A stretch of DNA of 64,000 nt from Ophiodon elongatus. Lineage: Eukaryota; Chordata; Actinopteri; Perciformes; Hexagrammidae. Below are positions 1-13,060 of the stretch, in pieces. Each line of letters opens with the position of its first letter. Position 1 is the first letter of the stretch. Both the position numbers and the translations under genes were made by a program. The notes under the pieces were generated by a model. It worked only from the letters and a program-made list of their open reading frames with translations. It was not told the origin of the DNA and ran no database searches. The stretch lies in the NCBI GenBank assembly GCA_016806645.1, contig JACSYO010001998.1, forward strand, positions 186,001 to 250,000, in the 5' to 3' direction.

Positions 1-319
1 ATCCACCTCAGACATTCAGCCGGACTTCAGAGCTTCGTTCGAGCCCAACACAGACTGGAAAACAGAAAATTAAGTAATTGGATTACAAAATTTTATTGCA
101 GAAACTTGATCCCAGTCAGTGTTTTAGTATATATGGATATTTAATATGTATATTTGTTTGGATCGTTATTCCTTCTGCAGATGTTTAAGGTGGAGATTAT
201 TTTAACTCCTTTATACACTGTTTTTCAGTTTGGGAAGTTAGGATGGGTTTGAAAAATTGGTTCTTTAAAATTGTAATGTGCAAAGTAACTCATAACTAAA
301 GCTGTCAGACAAATGTAGT

Positions 320-466
320 GGAGTTAAAAAGTACAATATTCCCCTTTGAGATGTAACGGAGTGGAAGTACGAAGTTGAATAAAATGTAAATACTCAAGTA
401 AAGTACCTTGAATTTGTACTTAAGTACAGTACTTAAGTAATTATATTTGGTTACATTCCACCACTG
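320..466. repeat. Dispersed non-autonomous element fragment ending CCACCACTG
   Basis: aatactcaagtaaagtacct, tgtacttaagtacagtactt and ggttacattccaccactg form a repeat very common in teleosts whose end (CAGTGGTGGAA on the other strand) resembles hAT termini. Only one end is present. A 16-base tip of the same family (ctacattccaccactg) occurs at 57382-57397 inside locus B intron 6. Confidence 0.5.
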
Positions 467-1469
467 ATCATGACATTCACTCTTACCACTCGCAGCTTAT
501 CAAAAATAGTTGCCCACCCCTGGTCTAGAGGCTGCCCGTGTATGTTCAAAATACAAGAGTGAGATCCATTGCCAGAGTCATTTTATTACCAAATTATACC
601 TTTTACAAAAAAAAATATTCTAACCAAAATCATATCAGGCAGTATGTTGTTATTGGATTTGTTTTTGTTCTAATTGTTGGTATGGGTCGAAAAAATCAGT
701 AATGCTTGGGCTTATTTTTTATACCATCACAATATGATTTTAAACAGTAATGTAGCGTCCGAAAGTTGTAGCAGAGCGTAAACGTTAAGTTGACACGTGT
801 TTCTGGTCCTATGCACATAGCTCACACCGACTCCGTTCGTAAGTGAAAGCAAAACGTGTTTTATTTATCCAATGTTCTTCGTACAAGTTGGTGACAACAA
901 CTTCCCTTCTTCCTAAAAGTATCGCCGTTTGTCTCGACACAGGTTAATCCACAATTTAGTTCCATAAAATAATCCACATAAAACTGCGGCCCCACTCTGC
1001 TCCAGATACTACTAACGCCGCAAATACCTGTCGTAAAGTGTCATCCGTGTGACGTCAGTCCGTAACTTGCGTGTATATATTACAATAACAAATGATATGA
1101 CAGCTTTGTAACATTTAAGTTAGACACACATCTGATTAAAGTTCAACATGTAAATGGAACTAAATATTGTCCTGCAAATTGAAATTGGCTCTTACAAGTA
1201 AAGTGTGCTTTGTGACCTTTTGAGCTGTAGTTATATAAACCAATGCCAACTTTTGCAGACCAATCCTGTTTTCAGCACTTTGTGGCTCTTTTTCAAAATG
1301 TATTACCAAAAACTGCTACACTGAAGCTCCTCCTATACTGCTACCTCAACTGTTTAAAAGAAGCACCTCAATGATCAGATTAGATTAATCAATTTTGTCT
1401 TGGGTCTGATACAGGAAGTTCAGTAGTAGTGGGTTTTGTTAAGTGTGGATTTCCTGTTTTATTTTGAAG
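467..1469. other. No gene seen; possible unclassified LTR at 751-1084
   Basis: AT-rich. A block from tgtagcgtcc (751) to tatatattaca (1084) has TG..CA ends but no target duplication. gttgcccacccctggtcta at 511-529 resembles a hAT terminus. Confidence 0.3.
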
Positions 1470-1764
1470 GTTCCCTGACTTGTTTCCTCTTGTCACTTCA
1501 CTTCCTGTCCTCGTGATTGTCTGCCCGTTCCTATATTGAATCCTCCTGTGTCTGATCACCTGCACTTCCCTGTGTATTTAAACCCTGTTTGTATCGTACC
1601 TCCTTGTGGGTTTGTCTGTTTTTCCTCGTCTGTTCTCCGTGCCTGTGTTCCCCGCTGACTTGGATGAATAAAGTTACTTTTTGCACCTTTCCTCGGCTTT
1701 ATAGTCTCTTGACGGCATTTGGGTCTGTTCCCTTGTTGCCCTTTTTGGGACCCCAGTCGTGACA
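1470..1764 (+). mobile_element. LTR-like fragment
   Basis: A pyrimidine-rich block has tatttaaacc at about 1576, gaataaag at about 1666, the segment cggctttatagtctcttgacggcatttgggtc and the end gtcgtgaca; tgtcac at 1491 could be its complementary start. A short relative of the end segment occurs at 52950-53050. The class is uncertain and no target duplication is seen. Confidence 0.45.
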
Positions 1765-3847
1765 AAACTGGTTTGTTGTTGCAATCACAATTTTTAAAAG
1801 GAGCAATGTCAGGAAGGAAGAAAAATAAAAAATAAATCATATAATTGACCTTTGTCTCTACTTTGATTTATTATTTGGAACTGGAAATATGATAGTTTGA
1901 AGAGAATATAACATGTTTTTCATTATTGTATATAGGATGTTTGAAGCACGTAAATGATGAGAGTAACATGAACTTGGGTCATTTTAAGGCAATCGATTTG
2001 CATGGTTTTAACAAGTAAATGACATTGCGGTTCAAGTAAATAATACTGATACATTTTTAGTTACAGAACATCTAATATTAGTTAGTCCAACTTAAATAAA
2101 TGTGTTTGGAATACACAAAGTATATTTAACTTGTCAAGTCAAAGTCAAAAGTACATCTTGAGTAAAGTATTAAGTACTCCTTACTAACTTAATTTTAGTT
2201 ACTTAAACTCAAGTGTATGTATACTACACTAAATAAGTGTGTTATGTATACATGTGTTAGTGCAACATACAATACATATTCAACTTTACTTTTAAGATTT
2301 TTTAAGGCAATTGGTTTGCATGCTTTTTTAAAGACGGTTTACTAATTCGATTTTACAGTGCAGCCCTCCCCCTTCTGATTAAAATTGACTTTATCACCGC
2401 TAAAAGACAAATATACCAGTGAGTGATCAACCCCAAACTTCCCTTCACAACAAAACAACACGTATCATTTCTCCACGGTCACTGTTCAGTCCTCAGTGTG
2501 ACTATTTAGTCTTTACCTCCTCTCTTTCTTCGGACTCTGAATTTGAGGTAAACTGCTGCTTTATTGAATTCTTGCTCAACCTTGATGGTATTGGCATTAA
2601 GTCTGTATTCTATTTACCACCTCAGTAGTAAAGTTTATTAATTTCTTAATTCCCAGGGAGAGCAGAGGTTTAAACAGGGATTTGAGTAAAGCCCACAGTG
2701 TGTACACAACCACATCAGGAGTTTTTGGGGGAAGCTTAGCGTTGTGTTATTTCTAAGCTGTCTCCCATGTAATGAGAAATTGATTTTGTCATTCTGTTAT
2801 TTATGCTTGTCACTCTTTGTCACTCAACTTTTTTTTCCTGTTTGTCTGTATGTGAGTGTCATGAAAAGATGGATGAAGTCAGTAGCTGTTTTAAAATGAA
2901 CATCTGTGAACTGTCAATAAAACTAGAGTTTTGATCAAACACAGTCCATCACAGTGTTGCGCTGAGGCAGCGGATTGGTGGAATCCTTTCCTCAGCTTTT
3001 ATACACGTAGCAGCGGCCAGCATGTTTTTATTCTTTCACACGTTATCAACCCTTTGCTAAGACCCGCCCCTCACACGCAGACTTTGTCCAATTATGACAT
3101 ATATGACTAACTATCCGACTCTGCTCGACAGACTTTCATGCAAATGTTTCAGATTTTCTTCATTTTTTAGGCAGTTTTTGTCATGCTCGTTACCCGGAGG
3201 GGTTGGAAAGAGATAACTGTTTCTTGAACGCTTTGTTTCTCTGTGGAAAAACCTGTGGAGCTAACATTAGCAGAGTACGTTGGCACGTCTATCCTACGCT
3301 CGCTACTAGTGGTATAGTGAATGTATACACATGCTGCTTTTGCTTTTTAATGATCTTAACAGTGAATACAGACCTTCCCGGCTTGACAGGAACAGTGTTG
3401 TCGCTTAATTTCATTGTCTTGCGTCTCGGTCGCCAGGTGATGTGGTGATTCACTTTGACACTGATCTGTATTTTTAGCTTCTGTCTTTGCCCTTTTAACC
3501 TGTTTTCACTGCTGAATCAGTTTGACATCCTGGATCTATGCTTCAAATGCATACTGTAGACCCTTCAGTCTTTTATTGCTGTTAGTGACAGTGTGGGCTC
3601 CATGGTAGCTCTGACCGTTTGGCTGCAGCAAGTGCTGTTGTCGCCCTTGGCTCCTAGTCTGTTAGCATTTCATTTAAAGAAGAAAGTAACTGAGGTCAGC
3701 ATGAATGATTGTCTTCTTCCGTGCAAATTTTAAAGTCTGCAGCCAGCCACGGGATACTGTTATGAACCAAACCTCTTGCAAAAACATCAGATTTAACATG
3801 GAGTGGTTCTCCAGGACAAAATGGCCAACTGCCAGCCTGTTTTTTGC
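1765..3847. other. Non-coding, unassigned
   Basis: AT-rich with short repeated phrases like those at 360-440 (aagtacatcttgagtaaagta near 2150). No credible exon. Confidence 0.3.
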
Positions 3848-3868
3848 TGTGTGTGTGTGTGTGTGTGT
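3848..3868. repeat. (GT)n microsatellite
   Basis: About ten GT units, uninterrupted. Confidence 0.9.
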
Positions 3869-4111
3869 ATAATTTGGAGGGGGTGGAACCTGGTCAAGAA
3901 CAGACTTTGAGGATCTCAAGCATCTTTCTGAGAGGATTAGCAGAACATAAAAAACAATTGGGCTTAATAAGCTCCCGCATTTGCATTTTGTGTGTGAGGC
4001 TGCGCACGTTGTGTGTTTGAGTAAAGTGTGTGGAGGAGATATTTAATTCCTGTTTCCTCCTCCGAGCTGTGAAGTTTTTCTGAATTGAGCTTATTAAGAG
4101 CTTCCATGCTG

Positions 4112-4113
<2 letters not shown>

Positions 4114-4144
<31 letters not shown>
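4114..4144. repeat. (GA)n microsatellite
   Basis: About fifteen GA units at the left edge of a purine-rich stretch reaching about 4480. Confidence 0.9.
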
Positions 4145-4146
<2 letters not shown>

Positions 4147-7100
4147 TTAGTACTTTGAGAGGTAAGAGAGCAAGAGAGAGGCAAGGATGGAAGTACAGTT
4201 GCAGATAATGGCAGCAGGAGGGATGAGGAATCATTTTTTTCAACAAGGAGGGCCAGAAATGAAAGACAAATGAGAGAAAGAAAGTAAAGAAATAGAAAGG
4301 AAGAAAGAAAGCGAGAAGAGTCAGAAATAGAGCAGAGTCTGCAGGCCTCATGAGTTCTTTAATGGACCAAATGACTGACATTTATTACACAGGGACTCAT
4401 CTTCATACTGCACTGCTCAGAGGGGTGGAGTGATGGAGAGAGAGACGGGGAGTAATAAAAGAGGCAGAAAGGAGAATGTACAGAGACCGTTTCCAAGGGC
4501 CAGACAACTATTGCTGCGTTTTTTTCTCCTGCTAGAGGACAGAAAGTTGGAGCCACGGAGCGATAACCATGATGGACATTGTTCAATAACACAAGTGTCT
4601 CACAAAGACACAACAGAAAAGCAGAATATACTGACACCATCATCGTCTTCATGACGGACTGAAAAGCCTGCAGCGGGCCGTGAGGGATTAGGAGAGGATG
4701 AGGATGAAAAGAATAAATACACAATTTAATTTCACTATCAGGTAAATCAAGCACAGTATCAGATATATAATTATCATGTGAAACTATTTTTAACGTCCAC
4801 TCCCAAATGACTTCCCTACAATATTTGCATATGCAAACTACAACATGGTTAAGATGAGCATAATGGTATGGTTATGGCAACTAAAACGTTGTGGTTTAAC
4901 GCTAACTGCAAGTGATTTATCCACGGTGAACCTTTTCACGCAGGCCACGGCCGAGCTGGACTAGATGGGACTGGGACAGACCAGCCGATGGTGGTCATGC
5001 AACACTTGTGGGTGCCAATGGCCATAAAACACAACAGAAGAAGAAGAAGAGGCAAGGCCGGATGAACATGTACGCGGCGGAAGACGTCTCTTATTATTTT
5101 CAGGAACATGCCGAGGAGCCGTTCTTGGCCAATGTCAAAGTTCTTGTTATGTAATAAATATCGGACCCTGCTTCCATTCACACATGAGCCCCATGCTGGA
5201 AATGTTCCTGAACACTTCAGGGATGGACTGCATGTGTGAAAGGGACTGCGTGTTACTGTTCTCAACATAAGGCACACACTGCTTCCTGCTTAGGTACTGA
5301 ACACAATCACTGGAGATGAATCATGCTCCATCCAATGTGTCCTTTACAGACACCCAATGAAGTCAAAAGGGTGTGCGAAACACACAAAGCATAAGATACC
5401 AGAGAAATAACTAAATTAACTAAAATAAGACAATTGGAGAAATATTGTGTATATATAATGTATTAATTATATAAATACTATTTATATAATGTGTAATGAG
5501 TACTATGTGTGTTTGCTCTGACACTAAATGACATTTCCTTGGTTAATGCAATTTTCTTTTATCTTTTGTGTTGTCTTAAACTGTGTTGGCTGTTTTGTTT
5601 TGTGAATTGTGATTTTTAAGTGTTGCAGGCTGGTCTCATCCGTAGCTATACCTACGACAAAATACAGCGCAAAAAAATCTTAGATATCCCTCGTAACCCC
5701 TGTAACGAGCAAATATTTGGCACGAGCATTTGTAGGAAAATAAGAGTAACCTTTTCGAAAGATATCATACGAACCGCTGTACGAGGACACGTTGGCTTAT
5801 GTGAGCAGTGTGTGCAGCCATCTTGATCGGTCCTGGTCACTTGTAAATAAGATTCAAAACCTCAATGGGATTAAAGGTTAAATAAAAACAAAATAAAATA
5901 GATTTGAGCTGAGTTAACTCATACGTTAAATTAATGATAATGGCTTTAAATGTGAGTAATTGAAATTTCAGTTTCAATTTGGACATTCACTTGTCAGCCC
6001 CTTCTGCTCCCATTACTCCAAACACACACACACACACACACACACAATCTTCATTGACAAAAATAGCTAAAATATGAGAAGGACTGCTTCATTTCACACA
6101 GGCTAAATATTTGCTCAGACTACATTTTCTCTTCTGACAGGCTCATTGATTTACTGTTAATTAAAATCATAAGATGCGCTTCACTGGGCTTCAGTGTCAA
6201 GTTCAGCGGTCTTTGCATTCTGGCATGACGATGGGAACGCTAACATGCTGATTACATACACAGGTTGAGGCAGAAGGAATGTAGGTCACTGTGCAAAGGC
6301 ATTGTGTTTCCTCAAAATGTTATTTAATTATTTAGATTAATTTGTTGCGAAAATGTTTCTGCAGCCATAAACACACACAGTAGTTTAGTATGTAAAAGAA
6401 GACTGCTTTATTTTTCTCCAAACCAGTACATTAAGAGGATGTGATGGAAATAAATATATTTTTTAGACGGACAGAAACAGTAATTTCTACATGCATATCT
6501 TGATACCCTATACTTGTGCTGATGTCTGAAACATGCCAGCTCTGAAAGACCGCGGGCGCCTCTTCTTTTTATCAAGTGAGCAAATAAAACGTGGCAGTGA
6601 AGCAGCCACCGCCTGTCAAACAGCGAGCTTTCACATCCCAAACACAAGGGATTGTGTGTAGTCGGAGTGAGAAGGAAGAATGTGATCTCTACATGGATGA
6701 ACAGAGATGTGAGTTAGTTATTTTTTTTTATTTACACATAAGCACGTCTCTCTACAAAGACCATTTTGCACTCCAATAGATGAGAGGTGTTTTGGCCATC
6801 ATTCCTTTCAGAAATGATAGTGTGATGCTCACCGACTTCATTGCTGAGATTTGGCAAAGCAGCAACACACAATAGAGTCCATCTGTGCAGGAGCACGCTC
6901 CCTCCAGACTACACGACTTTAAAATTCAGGTTGTTTTATTGCTGTTATCATTTCCTTTATTTACAGAGTCAGAGGCAGCCCTCCCAATACCAACATCTAA
7001 ACATCTGACGAGGGTAGGACGGGGTTCAGATGCTGTTCGATCATCCAACAAGGCCTCATTCAAGGCCATATGCAATACGGGCATTTTTGTCCTACGAGAA

Positions 7101-7369
7101 CTTAGGAACCCACATAGAACGCAAGAATTACACAGAAAAAAATGACTGTCGTATTTTCGGAGCTTTCACAACGCGAATAAAGGTCTCAACCACTCACCTT
7201 GTGCGGAAGGGGTTGGGTGTCTCAGTAACAAGACAGCAAACATTTCACCTTAAATAAATTAAAATCCAAACGTAAACACTTAAAAACGGACTGTAATGTG
7301 GTTAACAAATAAAATCACAAAAAAGTAATTCTAAGAAAGTGGCTTATGAAAAGTGATTTAAAAGATGAG
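4145..7369. other. Non-coding, unassigned
   Basis: A purine-rich stretch to 4480; an unknown block at 5630-5830 (gtagctatacctacgac) that looks repeat-like; the rest unique. No supported exon. Confidence 0.3.
6022..6046. repeat. (AC)n microsatellite
   Basis: About twelve AC units. Confidence 0.9.
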
Positions 7370-7690
7370 AGAGGTTGCAGCCCTGATCTCCTCAGGTAGG
7401 CTCCATCGCCTTTAAGGAAGAATCTGGTCCTTGGTACAACAAGAAATTACTGCATCGCAGGGTCTCAGGGTTTGGGAAGGGATACAGGGCAATAAGATAT
7501 CAGAAGGATAACTTGGGGTGAGTCCTCTCATGGCTTTGTACCTAATGAACTATATCTTAAAATCCATTCTAAAAGAAACAGGTAGTCAGTGTAAGCCAGG
7601 ATCGGTGAAATGTGGACATGTTTCCTCGTCCGAGTCAAAATCGTTGCTGCAGAGCTTTGGATGAGCTCGAGGCATGAGAGGCATGTTTTT
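7370..7690 (-). pseudogene. L2-like LINE C-terminal remnant
   Basis: The minus-strand translation gives SSAATILTRTRKHVHISPIL, corresponding to AARxLTRTRKxxHITPVL of L2-type elements. Further on, in shifted frames, comes a degraded RSSD..VVPRTR region ending near RAATSL. It is older and more damaged than the copy at 36 kb. Confidence 0.65.
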
Positions 7691-8766
7691 GCCGTATGAT
7701 AAGTGAGACTAGTTATGAACACGAGTCGGACCAAAGAACAGGGCACAGACGGGTTGGCGGAGTAAAAAGAGTCTTTTATTGCCACAAAGGATGAGGATAT
7801 GGAACTGATGATAAAGAATGGGGGTCCGCGGGGAGGAATGTAGACAGCAGAGATGAAGCTGGCGTGGGCAGATAATGGGGGGGAAGCCTGGAAAGCGTAG
7901 CTGGAAGGCAGGAGAACGGTGATCCTGAGGCAAAGAAAAAAAATTTGGTTCGAACACGAGGGCGCAAAAACCAAGAATTAATGATACTGAGTTTGGCCTT
8001 AGCATGTCAATATCCCGGGGGGAGAACAATCTGGCCCGGGAGTGGTTGGCTGAGCTCATGAGAAGCAGGTGCGCTTCAATACCTCTCAAGATTTGTGGCC
8101 ACTTTCCATTGTAAGTTTTTACCAAACCACAACCATTTATATCGAGCTGGATAGAGTATCGGCTGGTCTGGACAGTGTTGAATTATTTTTCTTGTTTCTA
8201 AATAATAAGAAATAGGAAAGTAATAAGAAAGTAATCAGCTTTGTAAGACTCCTACTCTAATGAACACTAAGTTTGGTTTCCAGCTTGGCTCTATAATTGC
8301 CTTTTTGCCTTCTTTACTGCCCTTTCAAACTTCCACTCTGCTGTTTTGTATTGATCTATGTCCCCGCTCGGACATGCCCTCTTTCTCTCCAAGTACAGCA
8401 TATTGATTTCCCCGCTAAACCATGGCTTGCAGTTACTGTAGACTATCAAAGTCTTGAAGGGGATGCTTATACTTTCAGAAAAATGGATATATGAGGTCAC
8501 GATATTAGTGTTTAAACTAAATCAAGACAGCTACCCTTAAAAAATGTCCAGTCTGTGGTATAAAAACAGTCCTTTAAGCTTTCTCGTGCTTGACTTGACC
8601 ATTGTTTCACAGTCCTTTGAGTTGGTTTGATAGATTTCAGCTCTTGACAGTACCTGGGGAAGAGGAGGACGGTATCGTGGTGTGACTCACCCAAAGGGGC
8701 CAATGCAACCGAGTGGTAGGCGTTGGAGATGACTCAGTAGCAATGGTCCAATGGTTTTATCACCGC

Positions 8767-9285
8767 TGACAATCATAGACTGTATATAAGAAGTGGACGT
8801 AGTCATCGTGATGTCACCTATTGGTTTGTGGACTGCCAAAATTAAGCCTCGAGTTTGGCAATTTGGCCGTTGCCATCTTGGCTTTTTTGCTTCCGATGAC
8901 CGGAAGTTACCATATTTGGAGGAGAGACGTAGAGACGCCCTATACGGCTCTGGTAGCGGCAGCGACCTGTCCATCACAGTAAGCCCGCCCTAATGGTCTG
9001 TTTGACTCTAAATGGACCATAATTTACTAAATGAACATCTTGCTGTGTTGAAGAAGACTTGAAACTAGAGATTGAGAAATAAACTCATGTTTACAATGTT
9101 TACTGAGGAAATAAATCAAGAGAGAAGTAGAGTCATTTTCTCACTTGATCTATACCACGTCTGGTGGTATAGTTCTTTTTAAAACCAGAGGAGTCTCCCC
9201 CTGCTGGTCATGAGAGATAATTTATCTTTTTAGACACTTCCGCATCAGCTTCACTTTTCAGAACCGGAGGTTGCTGCCTGGTGGC
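8767..9285 (+). repeat. Dispersed teleost repeat, copy 1
   Basis: catagactgtatataagaag then tggacgtagtcatcgtgatg starts a repeat common in fish genomes; it continues gcctcgagtttggcaatttgg, gacttgaaactagagattgag and accagaggagtctccccctg. A second, shorter copy lies at 46450-46640. No coding content; probably a non-autonomous element. Confidence 0.6.
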
Positions 9286-9416
9286 AACTTTAAGTTGTCG
9301 CTTATATTTGGGCAGTGATTTCAAGTTATAAAATATTAACCACTGAATCCAGGTTAGAGTTCTTCACTTCCACGATCTGTGCCGCTAACTGTTGATCTCC
9401 ATTGCCCCTGCTTTGT

Positions 9417-9439
9417 GGGGGGGAGGGAGAGGGCAGGGG
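9417..9439 (+). repeat. G-quadruplex-type motif
   Basis: Four or more G-tracts with loops of 1-3 bases (gggagggagagggcagggg), fitting the G3+N1-7 pattern. Confidence 0.6.
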
Positions 9440-10259
9440 TGAAAACCACGGCCCAGATACCTTCCCTCTGAAGGTAGAAAGGTCTGCATTTGACAATTAA
9501 GAGTCTCAAACTGTGGAGAGCATGCCTGAGAGAGAATCGTTGAATCCAACCACTATCTTTAGATGACACCCCCACCTTTTCCCTTTCGTGAGTCCTTCGT
9601 ACGGTCAGTTCGGGGTTTTGCAAGCCCCCTTCGGCTATAGTCAGGGTTACCATCAAGGTGAGGGGATAGGGTCAGAGTGAGGTGGCCATGGTGTGACCTG
9701 CTACAAGCAGTGATAATTATAAGGAAAAATAAAATGTTTATCATCATTTTGAAGCAGATGTCGGAATGTTGATCCTCAGAAATCAGAGAAAATTGTAGTT
9801 GCATTGATTCTTGCAGTATCAGCAAATTGCATCGTTCAGTGTGAGTATTCCAGGTAAGGTAATACCCAGACTGTGCATTGGTAACAGCTTTAAACAAGAA
9901 ATCAGACATCATAACTGTGCTCAGCAATGCCTCATTTAAAAAGAAAAAAAATCCTGTCCTATCTTACTCTTTGTACGTTATATCGGTGTCAGCCTAGTAG
10001 AAAAAAAACGAGCAGAACAGCAGAGAACCAGCCCATTATTTTCCGTGACAAGGCTGCGGTGACATTTTATTATTATCCGATCTGCAGGATTCCTCGTTCA
10101 CGGAGCTCCACGAGAGGCAGCTGGAGAAAATATTTTCCTCTCTGCAGGCCGCCGGCTGACGCTTCGGATTACCGCAACTTCTTCTGGAAGCTCATTGATA
10201 TTCTGCACCTTCCACAACTGTGAAAGTAGGGACAAATATAATGAAACTTCTGGCTGTTT
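9440..10259. other. Mostly unassigned, one exon-like block at 10088-10159
   Basis: The acceptor tatccgatctgcag is followed by 23 open codons (DSSFTELHERQLEKIFSSLQ..) and TGA. No upstream exon identified. Confidence 0.25.
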
Positions 10260-10995
10260 GCAGGCATAACGGCTGAAGCAGAGGGAGGAGAGGAGATGAG
10301 ATGGGCAAAGGGAGCTGGTGGAGAGGAAAACTAGAAGTAGGAAACGACCGGAGGACGAGGAAATTAATTCAAAAGTAAATGGAGGGGAAGAAAAGGAAGA
10401 AAGGATGAGGAGTGAAGGGGAATGGATGATGGAGACGAAAGAAAACAAGAGAAGGGGCAAAGAGGGCAGAGTAAATGAGGGAGATTAAGAAGATTAGATC
10501 ATTTAAAAAAAAGTTAAAGACAGAGAAGGGACCGGAAGTGTCTGAAAAATGGTGAACGTAAAGGGAGGAATGATAGGACAAAAAGATGGGAGGATGGAGG
10601 GAGAGACGGGGCACGGTATGAAAAATGGAAAGAGGAGGATGGAAGAAGATGGGACGTGACTGGAGAAGGGAGGAATAAGGACACGAGATAAGGAAGGCCT
10701 GATGGGTGAGAGAGTTAATGATTGAAGAGAAAATAAAGTGGGAAGAAAATAAAAGGGAATAAAGATAGTTGAAATGAAAAAGTGGAGAAGGATGAAGCAG
10801 AAATAAAAGAGAGAAAGGACGAGTAAGAGAAGTGATTAAACGTAGGAAACAAGGAGAAAGGAAGGGATGAGATGGGTGGAGGATGAGAGTGAATAATGAA
10901 AAATGAGCAAGGAGGAACAACGAGAAAAAAACCCAGAGATGCAGTTGAAAGACAGATGGATGCAGAGTGGAGGGGGTGAAGGAGGAGTTGGCCTT
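10260..10995. repeat. Purine-rich (plus strand) tract
   Basis: About 730 bp dominated by G and A on the plus strand (gaggagaggag, gaaaaggaagaaagg). The 247-codon minus frame over it is Ser/Phe/Leu/His-rich, as a pyrimidine strand would give, and is not a gene. Confidence 0.7.
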
Positions 10996-11152
10996 GGCTC
11001 GCGTCCTTGTTTCCTGGTTTCTTTCCTGCGGTTGAATAATTAATGGCAGGTTTATCTTCCCATTACCTGCTGCTACACACACACAAACAGAAACATTTAA
11101 CCACACAAGCAAAGGCAGTGTGTGGACTAAGGATCAACCCAAGCATGTGCAA

Positions 11153-11313
11153 ACACACACACACACACACACACACGATGAGATAAACATTATTTTATGT
11201 TTTGTGTGAAATACAGTCACAATATGTGCTAATTCTTTTTTAATCACCACTAATCTCTTTAACACTCTTTAGCACTGTACATGACAATATGACACACACA
11301 CACACACACACAC
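11153..11313. repeat. Two (AC)n microsatellites
   Basis: AC runs at 11153-11176 and 11291-11313, separated by 114 bases of AT-rich sequence. Confidence 0.88.
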
Positions 11314-12339
11314 TGTAAATGCACCGAAGTGAGGTCCACAAAGAATTCACGTGGGGAGTGAGGACCGCCCTTTCTGCGAGATTTAGAAACTGGAGAAATT
11401 CTCATACTCAATTCACAATTCTTTTCTAGAAAAAGAAATACGTGTAAAGCCTCATTAGTGCTCATTACACCTCCCAACATGAAACTGTTGGATGGTGCGA
11501 ACGACATACTTCTCAAGGTTTTCCTGAACGCACCACAAGAAAAGGACATGAAGGTTTATTGAAATAAAAAAAACATGAAAAAAGGTCTGTAAGAAAATTT
11601 AAATAAAGTTCACCTCCATGACTCACATTGATGTCCAAAAACAGATATTAATATACAGCCCCAAATAGTGGACCATATCTTTTTATTAGTTTAATTTACA
11701 CATAAGGAAACACATACACATAATTCTGGTCTGTGTGCAACATCAGGCTTATTTGCACAATGGGACAGCAACCACAGCTACTCTGAGATTAAAATCAGAA
11801 TAAATTTAGTGTTTCGCAAGCTCACTCGCCAATCACGTCTGTGCAAAACCCTGATTAGGCTCAGCGACGTGACCGACGTTATAGGGGAGACTCGTCATTA
11901 CAGACTCACTTACCGTGCCACAGTTAGTTGGTTCATTGTTGGGTTGACCGTAAAATACACAGCGCTCATATGGCATTCATTTATTGCATTTGTAGCTAAA
12001 GGCCTTATACATACGGGGCTGGGATAAATGAACCACACTTAAATAGAGAAATACAGGCCTGCGAATATATTTGCTTCAAACTGGTGCCGATGAGAATTTG
12101 CAACAGCTGCAGATTCTTGCGGTCAGAGGACCAACTACTGCTGCTTCAACCGACTGACCGGTTCAGCTGATTAGTTGTCGGGTGGCCAACAGACTGGTCG
12201 GCATGATGAATGACCACCTGACATCTCACTTTGACACTGGATGATTGCAAACCTGTGTGTGTGTGTCAAATGTATTATTGTGTTGTGGTCTGGCAGGTTC
12301 CACGTCCCTGTAGAAATCAGTCTTAAATCCTACTCATAT

Positions 12340-12386
12340 ATAACCACACACGCGCACGCACACGCACACGCACACACACACACGCA
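12340..12386. repeat. (AC/GC)n imperfect microsatellite
   Basis: CA units interspersed with CG (cgcgcacgcacacgcacacg), an alternating purine-pyrimidine tract that could adopt Z-DNA. Confidence 0.85.
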
Positions 12387-12796
12387 GCCCCGTGAGGCCT
12401 CGTCGCGTGGGGACACCACTTTCTAAATTGAATAACAGCATTCTTTTGATCACAGACATTTTTGGGGGGTCCTGGGAACTAAAATATTAACTCAGGTATC
12501 AAAGTTTCCCAAATTTAGAAAGCTTCATTTTTTTTCTATCCCAGCGGGGCCTATTGTGTCATAACACAAACCACCACCAGGTGACACTGTTAAAGATATG
12601 CAATGGAGGATATGTTTTTAGAAACACTAAGGAGCGTTATTTTTTTTTAAAATAGTTGTTTTCTGTATTGTATTTTGTTAATTAATTTCATATTGCATTT
12701 GTATATTCACCATTAAATGTTATAATTATATAATGACTCATTATCTGTGTATATTAAACTCTAGTCAATAGAAATGTTCAAACTTTGAACAGTTTT

Positions 12797-12831
12797 ATTT
12801 ATATATATATATATATAAATATATATAACAG
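12797..12831. repeat. (TA)n microsatellite in the locus A 3' region
   Basis: TA units between the locus A stop codon (12843) and its AATAAA (12794-12799 on the minus strand). Confidence 0.8.
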
Positions 12832-12842
12832 GCTGTTTTAAA

Positions 12843-13060
12843 TCAAGGGATGAATGCCTTTCTCTTTAACGCATCAATGCGATTTTTGACATAGTATTTG
12901 ATGCCCTCCCAACTCCTCCCTTTAAGGTCCAGGGATGCCTGAATGCACTCCACACACTGGGCTTTGCCAGGCACTCTCCCAGAGTTGATGTTTTCCATCA
13001 GGGTGTTTTCTACAGCCTGGACTTCGTCTTTGGTCCACTTCAGCTTTTTAGTCTTTGATC
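12843..13060 (-). pseudogene. Locus A last exon: VPGK-type C-terminal domain
   Basis: After the acceptor catttgattcag the frame is open for 71 codons to TGA at 12843. It begins with KKLKWTKDEVQAVE and continues to INSGRVPGKAQCVECIQ, then LKGRSWEGIKYYVKNRI and LKRK. It aligns with the last exon of locus B (W-T, AV, VPGK, GRSW, V-x-N-x-I). This exon itself is undamaged, with a polyadenylation signal just downstream. It may be the best preserved part of locus A and could be used by a shorter transcript. Confidence 0.68.

Noticed and set aside
10369..11112. 247-codon minus-strand frame
   Set aside because: Lies on the pyrimidine strand of a purine-rich tract; Ser/Phe/Leu/His/Pro-rich composition explains its length. 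No domain or splice support.
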